The notes under the pieces were generated by a model that had not been told where the DNA came from, did not search any database, and was given only the letters and a program-made list of their open reading frames with translations. Below, piece by piece: positions 58,456 through 64,000 of a DNA stretch of 64,000 bases. Source of the DNA: Liolophura sinensis (taxonomy: Eukaryota; Mollusca; Polyplacophora; Chitonida; Chitonidae); the NCBI RefSeq assembly GCF_032854445.1, contig NC_088301.1, positions 5,814,044-5,878,043 on the forward strand. Reading direction: 5' to 3'. Both the position numbers and the translations under genes were made by a program. Position 1 is the first letter of the stretch. Each line of letters opens with the position of its first letter.

Positions 58456-58757
58456 GCACAGCTGAAAGGATAACTTCCAGCACGGGATAACTGAAATGGG
58501 CAAACAACCTCATTGTGTAAGACCTGGAACTCCAAGTGATACGCTGTTCTGTCTCCATATTGTTCTACATCATTGAATAAAACTGTTAATATGTGTTAAT
58601 CAGTTAAAAATATCCCATATTGTGACATGCCCAACGCTAACGACGGCTTACACATTAGGTCAACATTCTACATCCCCACATCAGTACACAAGGCTCCCCA
58701 AAACATTCGCAACTGTTTATCGTGGATTATCTTGATCACACGGCTCTACCATTAAAC

Positions 58758-58956
58758 TCAACGGCTGTTCTGACGAATGGCTTCATAAGGATGTTCTTCT
58801 ACCGAATTCTGGTTCCATGCATCATACATCCGTTCTGGCTCGGATATTTCATTTCCTTCTTCAACTTCCGACGGAGCGGATCTCTCCTGGGCTGCAGCAC
58901 TGTTTGGTTCAGACTGCGTAGCGCCGCCTGTTTGTAGGTTTCGCTGAAACCTCCTC
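58758..58956 (-). CDS. MEGF-like protein: cytoplasmic tail and stop
   Basis: Acceptor TTTTTCAG. Starts RRFQRNLQTGG and ends EAIRQNSR then TGA at 58760-58758. The tail is acidic, with two tyrosines in the contexts ERMYDAW and EHPYEAI. These are possible phosphorylation or SH2-binding sites (inference); neither is a strict ITIM or ITAM. Confidence 0.87.
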
Positions 58957-61900
58957 CTGAAAAATAAGTAATTAAAAAATAAGTGACTCAACGCTAGAGT
59001 AATATGAAATAGACAAAGGCTACGTTGGCAAGCAGTGTATTACTTAGCCTACAGTGAATTATAGACATTGTGTGCTAACAATACAATGTATTCATTGTTC
59101 TACAACATACTTTGATTAACTATGTATAACTATGTAACTATGTATGTATATGTAGAATTTTCAGGAGCTTCATCTATTCATTAGTAGCTCTTTCTTGCCT
59201 GATGAGATAGCCATTGGCTTTTCCCAAGACGCACTAGATATACACCCTTACCCTGATAAGATATACTGGAGGTATACATACTTGAGGTACATCAGGGGTG
59301 TACCATTGAGGTATAACATATCTGATCTGAGGTGTATGTGAGGTATAATGAAGGTGTAACTGAGGTTCTGACAATTATGCAAAGTAATACCTCCAGTACA
59401 CCTAAAGTACACCTCAGTGCAGGTGTAACCTGGGACGAGTAGGTGAAAAACTGAATGTCTGAGGTGCAGAGCTTCGATAGAGAACAGCTGCAAACCACTT
59501 AGATTTTGGCTGAATAAATTACAGATCAAGTTGTAAGTTGTAATTATTTGTTTACAGTAGGCCTATCTGTAAATCTCAGCTGGTTTACAACATCAACACT
59601 CACATACATTTACACGAGGCTTCCTAGCTGATTCATCAACATTTAGTACTACATGTACTCCTTTTCCGTGCAATTTAAAGTTTTTCATGTGCCCACACAT
59701 GGTACAAATTCTGCACCAGAAAGCATCGGCCAGTGCATAATTGGGTTTGTTTTCCCACAGCCTAGACATGCACATTGTTAGGGGCAGTCATCTTGGAATG
59801 ATCGAGTGGACAATATATTTATGCTGGCTCATTGGTCAATATTTGCCAAAAAATGCGAAATCGGTATAAGGTGTGGAAAAGGTTTGTATTCATTTCGTAA
59901 ACAGTGTTGTTTTGCACATGCATAAACATTTGTAATTTTGTAGTCTCCTTTTTCTTTAAAGTAAAATGTGAACATCACATTTCTTATTTTAAAACTGTCC
60001 AAGGTTCTAAGGTGTACCTGAGGTACATCATTCAATTTTTTGAACTTTCAATGTTTCTGAGTTGTACATCAGGTATATCTTCTAACTGTTTTTTTTTCAA
60101 ACTTGCTGAGGTGAATTCTGAAGCATATCTTTTTAGTGCTTATTTTTTTCAGACTTGCTGACGTGTATCTGAGGTACATTATCTCATACTCAAAAAGGGC
60201 TCTTTCCTGAGCAATATCCGATGTGTATACATGCGGCTGGGGTACACTTGGGGTACACCTTATCTATGCCTCACTCTCCTTCACAAAGTGAGATATGGTA
60301 ATTAAGTTAAGTACAAAGGGTTTTTTTACTCTTACTCCACCCATATTAAGTGTAACCATGATATACTTGAGTATTTGTCACAAATGTTCAAATTTGTGCT
60401 TGACTAGCTTTGTTCCAGCACTTGCACATTTTTAAATACTGTGTAATTATATTGTAAGACAGTGTTATATCCCTCCAGGCCACTGACCCTATCGATAATT
60501 CTGGAAATTTCTGATAGTAATAATCATTCATAATTGATTATTTATCTCAAGGTACACGAGTTTGGTCAATATATCCAATGCTATGAACTATGGAATTTCC
60601 AAACATGGTACCTTACATGGTACCTTACATGGTACCTTACATGAATATGTGAGGACCACTGTAGCTTTTAATTTACACTTATGAGAATGAAAAGAGATCT
60701 CCTCATTGTTTTAGTTCAAGCTATTGTCTGAGAAATTTCTTATGTACGTCTTCATTAAGATTTTGTATGTATTTTCCATGCAATAAGGATTATTTTGAGT
60801 CAATATAAACAAAATATAGTTGACTTTGAATTTACAGAAATATCACATACCATCAAAGTCAGTTGGATAGATACAGGCAGATATGTGATGTGAGAACATG
60901 CAGACCACATTGAGGTCTTCAAGAAACGTTTAACTCTGTCTAACACTTATCGCCACCAAGGTCCCTACTAAAAGCTGGGATTGAACCCTCGCCTTGTGTA
61001 TTGAAATACAAGACCAAGCAGCCATGACCCGCTCTCTATATGAATAATAACATACATGTATATAAATATCTTAAGTGGTGATTATGAGTGGGAGGCTTTT
61101 CATCTGAAGAACCTGTAGAAGAATCTGTAGTTAATGGTTAAAGAAATCAGTTTGAGGACTTCACTGGGTTATTTTATTTTGTAATAAATTCTGATTACGA
61201 AGAATGTGTTGGCTGTGTGTAGCCCTCTGGGTATGCTAGGAAACTAAGATCATACCTCAGTGACTTTCAATTTTATTCTAAAATTCTCAACTTTTTAAAT
61301 TTCTTTTTTGATCGTGAGGAAGTGTGTTTGATGGAATTTATGATGAGCCTGATTTTTAACACACACATTTGTTCATAATGATTTCCATTCATAGTCAAAA
61401 CTATTTCATTTTTTATTTCCTAATAATAAAACTAGCGGATATGACGAAAGAGAAATTAAAGCAAAACAGTGCATAGTCAGTAAAATGAAAGTCACTGAAA
61501 ATATCACTAGCAAAGATTATGTGTGGGGGAGGGGGGAGGGGGCGTGCGTGTGTGTGCGTGTGTACGCAAACGAAGCTGTAGAACCTTTCAGAAAGTCTAG
61601 CGATATGGCTCACTGAGGAGCGCTCTGGTATCAGGATGAGTGAGGAGATTCCCGCTTAAGTGTTACGTGATTGGTTGGATGACATCGTGTGGTCTTACCA
61701 GTCCACCTGTTCAACCTTCCGTCTTTAAACGGAAGAGCAACTGAGAGACTAGAGAGTAAAACTGATGTAGATTTTACTCTCCGCTTTTGTGCAAACAAGT
61801 AGTAGCTTAGTGGTTCGAACTTTGTTGAAGGTGGGAATATTTTCGTGGAAAGTTTTGTATGTTCTGAGAGAAAATGTGCTCAACAACATCGGAAGGAAAC

Positions 61901-63989
61901 GGGCATTTCCGATTTGAGCGTAGACTGGACAGGCTTATGTTCGAATAGTTGCTGGAATTGTGTACTGGTGCGAATATAATTTGGATGCATGGTGTTTTCG
62001 AAAATAGACCTTTTCTAACGCGATCATCTCGGGCTGAATAAAATTATAGTGCCGAGGGACTCTCCCAGACTATAACATTCCAAAATGGATGTGTGACAGG
62101 AACTTTAAATTCAGAACGAGGTTCGTTCTGAGACGTTCGATTCTGCTAGTACTTTTTCACTTCCCTGCACTGTGCATAAGGGTAGATAACTGTGTTATTT
62201 GTCTACTTTCCCCCATCCCTACTCTTGTGTTTACCTGTAGCTCCCACTGCGAGCGTTACCACAAATTCTTGACAGCATCATAGTCAATATGCTAATCTAT
62301 AATATTTTCCCGTATATAACTTACAGATTTCACCTACAGAGTGAGCGCAGTTTATTTGTGATATTGATGAAAGGCAAGTAGTATCCATCGAACTTCTAGT
62401 AAAAACCACATAAACAGCTCTCACAGCGGTGTTGACGGTTGGTCGATCTCAAGGCCTCTGGAAGTGGTTTTATCTGAATGTTGCAAATTCCTTGGGAGGC
62501 TTGAGTTGAACTAACACACTCTGGCTGAACGATTCAAAGAGATTCATCTGGACCGACGGGCCTCCACCCACTATTACACACCTATGATTGATACCTATGT
62601 GGTAGTAATGTGAAACAATAATGATTTATTTATTTATTTATCTTTTATTTCGTGTTTTTATCCGTACTCAAGAATGTTTCACTTTTACGATGGAGGACAG
62701 CATTAAACTTGGAGGAAAACATGGGGGAAATCCACGACCATCCGCAGTCGAACAACAATGAAAAAGAAATTAACAGAAGATAAAGGTTAAACATGTTTAA
62801 GTGTGCAACCCTCAGATGACTATATAAATACAATCATAATGTCAAACCAACTTAAATACAGTAAAACATTTTCAGACTTACATCAATATTGCAATGACAA
62901 TGACTCCGATGACTAAGACAAGGATGATTCCAACTGCACTGCCGGCAATGACTCCCGTGTAATTCGGAGGGTTTACGGGCAATTCTGAAATGTAAGACCG
63001 ATTACGTCTGCAATAAGCAAGATTTGGATGGTAATGGTATTGTCCATTGTCGCAGGGTTTTCATTTGCCTGAGTTGAATTCATTATCGGTCATCAATCTG
63101 TTGAATTGGTTTATATAAGCCCGTAAATGTAATTCAGTTACGTTGAGGTATAATGATGGCTTGACGATACTGTAAATGAATATACTGGCAATGATCTACC
63201 TTATCGTATGTCTCAACAGACAATGGGAATGAAGACTAACAAGACAATTTGCTGACAATGGGAAAATGACACTTGGAGGCAGCTTGCTTCCTTGTTACTT
63301 TCAAGCATGGACAAAATTGCTGTGTGTTACTGAAGTGCCTAACAGTGGCATTTTTGTGATCGGTACAAATTAATTTCAGAGTTATTGTACTCAGTTGAAG
63401 CCATGATATATATATTAACGGCCGATCTGTGCTATAACGATCTCTTGCCAGGACTTAATTAATTTGCTACTTTTACATCTACATGAACAGTTAGAATAAA
63501 ACATTAAACGATTTATTTGATGGGTATTTTACGCCGTAGAAATCGGTGGGAAGAAACCGGACAGAGTCCGGGGGAAACACATGACCATCCGCCGGCTGCT
63601 AACAGACCTTCCCACGTACGGCCGGAAAGGAAGCCAGAATGAGCTGGACTTGAACTCACAGAGACAGCATTGGTGAGATACTCTCGGGTTATTACGCTGC
63701 GCTAGCGCGAACTCTAAATGAGGTAAATTGACGATTTCATCGCTAATTTCATCGTAATTCTTCTATTATATTGAAGGTAAAATATTTATAGAAGAAAACC
63801 AAAGAGGAAGACACTTTTCACATGCAGCACTTGAAATACCTGATTTGCACCAGAGCTCGTAATACCCTTCTGCACATCGTGGTTCTCGATCGGGACAGTG
63901 CCCGGATGTGGTGTTACACACAGCGTTTCCTTCGGCACAGGAGCCACAGGTTTCTTTACAATCCGGACCATAAGTGCCCAGCGTACATT
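58758..63989 (-). CDS. MEGF-like single-pass membrane protein, 3' part (three exons; 5' part beyond the window)
   Basis: Three exons join in frame: an EGF module, a transmembrane exon and a cytoplasmic tail ending in TGA. The gene is upstream of, and on the same strand as, the RPTP gene. Its EGF module is most like module 1 of the RPTP array, and its stalk/TM exon has the same position and a similar NP-rich lead-in, so the two are probably tandem paralogues (inference). It lacks a phosphatase domain. MEGF10/Draper-type receptors engage particles or apoptotic cells; that role here is only a family-based guess. Upstream exons lie to the right of position 64000. Confidence 0.82.
59243..60275. 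repeat. Region of repeated AGGTRYAY words and a ~58-bp degenerate repeat
   Basis: GAGGTACATC, GAGGTGTA, GAGGTATA and their complements recur more than 20 times in two clusters (59265-59430 and 60005-60260). The second cluster has units of about 58 bp, each with a CTGAGGTACATC-like word, a T run and CAAACTTGCTGA. Located in the intron before the last exon of the MEGF-like gene. Confidence 0.6.
62620..62750 (-). mobile_element. SINE fragment next to the TM exon of the MEGF-like gene
   Basis: (ATTT)n tail, CCGTACTCAAGAATGTTTCAC and AATCCACGACCATCCGCAG. It ends 130 bp from the exon. Confidence 0.8.
62882..62984 (-). CDS. MEGF-like protein: transmembrane exon
   Basis: Stalk LPVNPPNYTG followed by a hydrophobic helix (VIAGSAVGIILVLVIGVIVI). 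Donor GTAAGT after AT; the next exon supplies G to give Met, then RRFQR as stop-transfer. Confidence 0.87.
63508..63715 (-). mobile_element. SINE with internal deletion and clipped head
   Basis: TTTACGCCGTA joins directly to GAAATCGGTGGGAAGAAACC, so about 40 bp is missing. It stops at GCTAGCGCG within the head. Confidence 0.85.
63840..63989 (-). CDS. MEGF-like protein: EGF exon
   Basis: Acceptor CTGCAG, donor GTATTT. Encodes CTLGTYGPDCKETCGSC, then CNTTSGHC and CAEGYYELWC: eight cysteines, MEGF spacing. 150 bp, phase 1 at both ends, the same size and phase as RPTP exon 5. Confidence 0.88.
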
Positions 63990-64000
63990 CTGCAGCAGAA

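Overview
The window is eukaryotic and AT-rich, with long introns, GT-AG splice sites and many repeats. It most likely comes from a lophotrochozoan, probably a mollusc. The reasons are the domain make-up of the genes and at least 16 copies or fragments of one tRNA-derived SINE whose tail reads GTACGGCGTAAAACACCAAT followed by AAAT repeats, as in molluscan SINEs. The species cannot be fixed from the sequence alone.

One gene dominates. On the minus strand, from the ATG at 55313 to the TGA at 16642, 27 exons join in one continuous frame to give 3489 nt (1162 residues). The protein is a receptor-type tyrosine phosphatase: signal peptide, a small EGF-like module, a fucolectin/F5-8C-type lectin domain on two exons, six MEGF/Draper-like EGF modules, a transmembrane helix, a basic and acidic juxtamembrane region, an intact PTP domain D1 (WPD and [10 protein letters not shown] present), and a D2 whose WPD Asp and P-loop Arg are replaced (Gly, Lys). 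D2 should be a pseudophosphatase.

A second minus-strand gene enters from the right edge (63989 to 58758). Its three visible exons encode one MEGF-like EGF module related to the sixth exon-type of the first gene, a transmembrane helix and a 66-residue tail with two tyrosine motifs and no phosphatase domain. The two genes look like tandem paralogues that share ectodomain style but differ in their cytoplasmic output.

The EGF array (31.3-40.7 kb) grew by local duplication. A two-exon block (exons at 31294 and 33804, with their introns) is copied at 36939 and 38559, and a further single copy lies at 40493. Between the two blocks sits a 1.65 kb LTR element without pol (267 bp and 266 bp LTRs, primer-binding-like site, gag-like remnant). 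The next intron (40.6-48.1 kb) is mostly one 6.36 kb element with long inverted repeats and a perfect 9-bp target-site duplication.

The left 16.6 kb lies downstream of the phosphatase gene and shows no convincing gene. It holds several minisatellites (52 bp, ~115 bp, 22/17 bp, 49 bp, 30 bp units), SINE copies and a small fold-back element.
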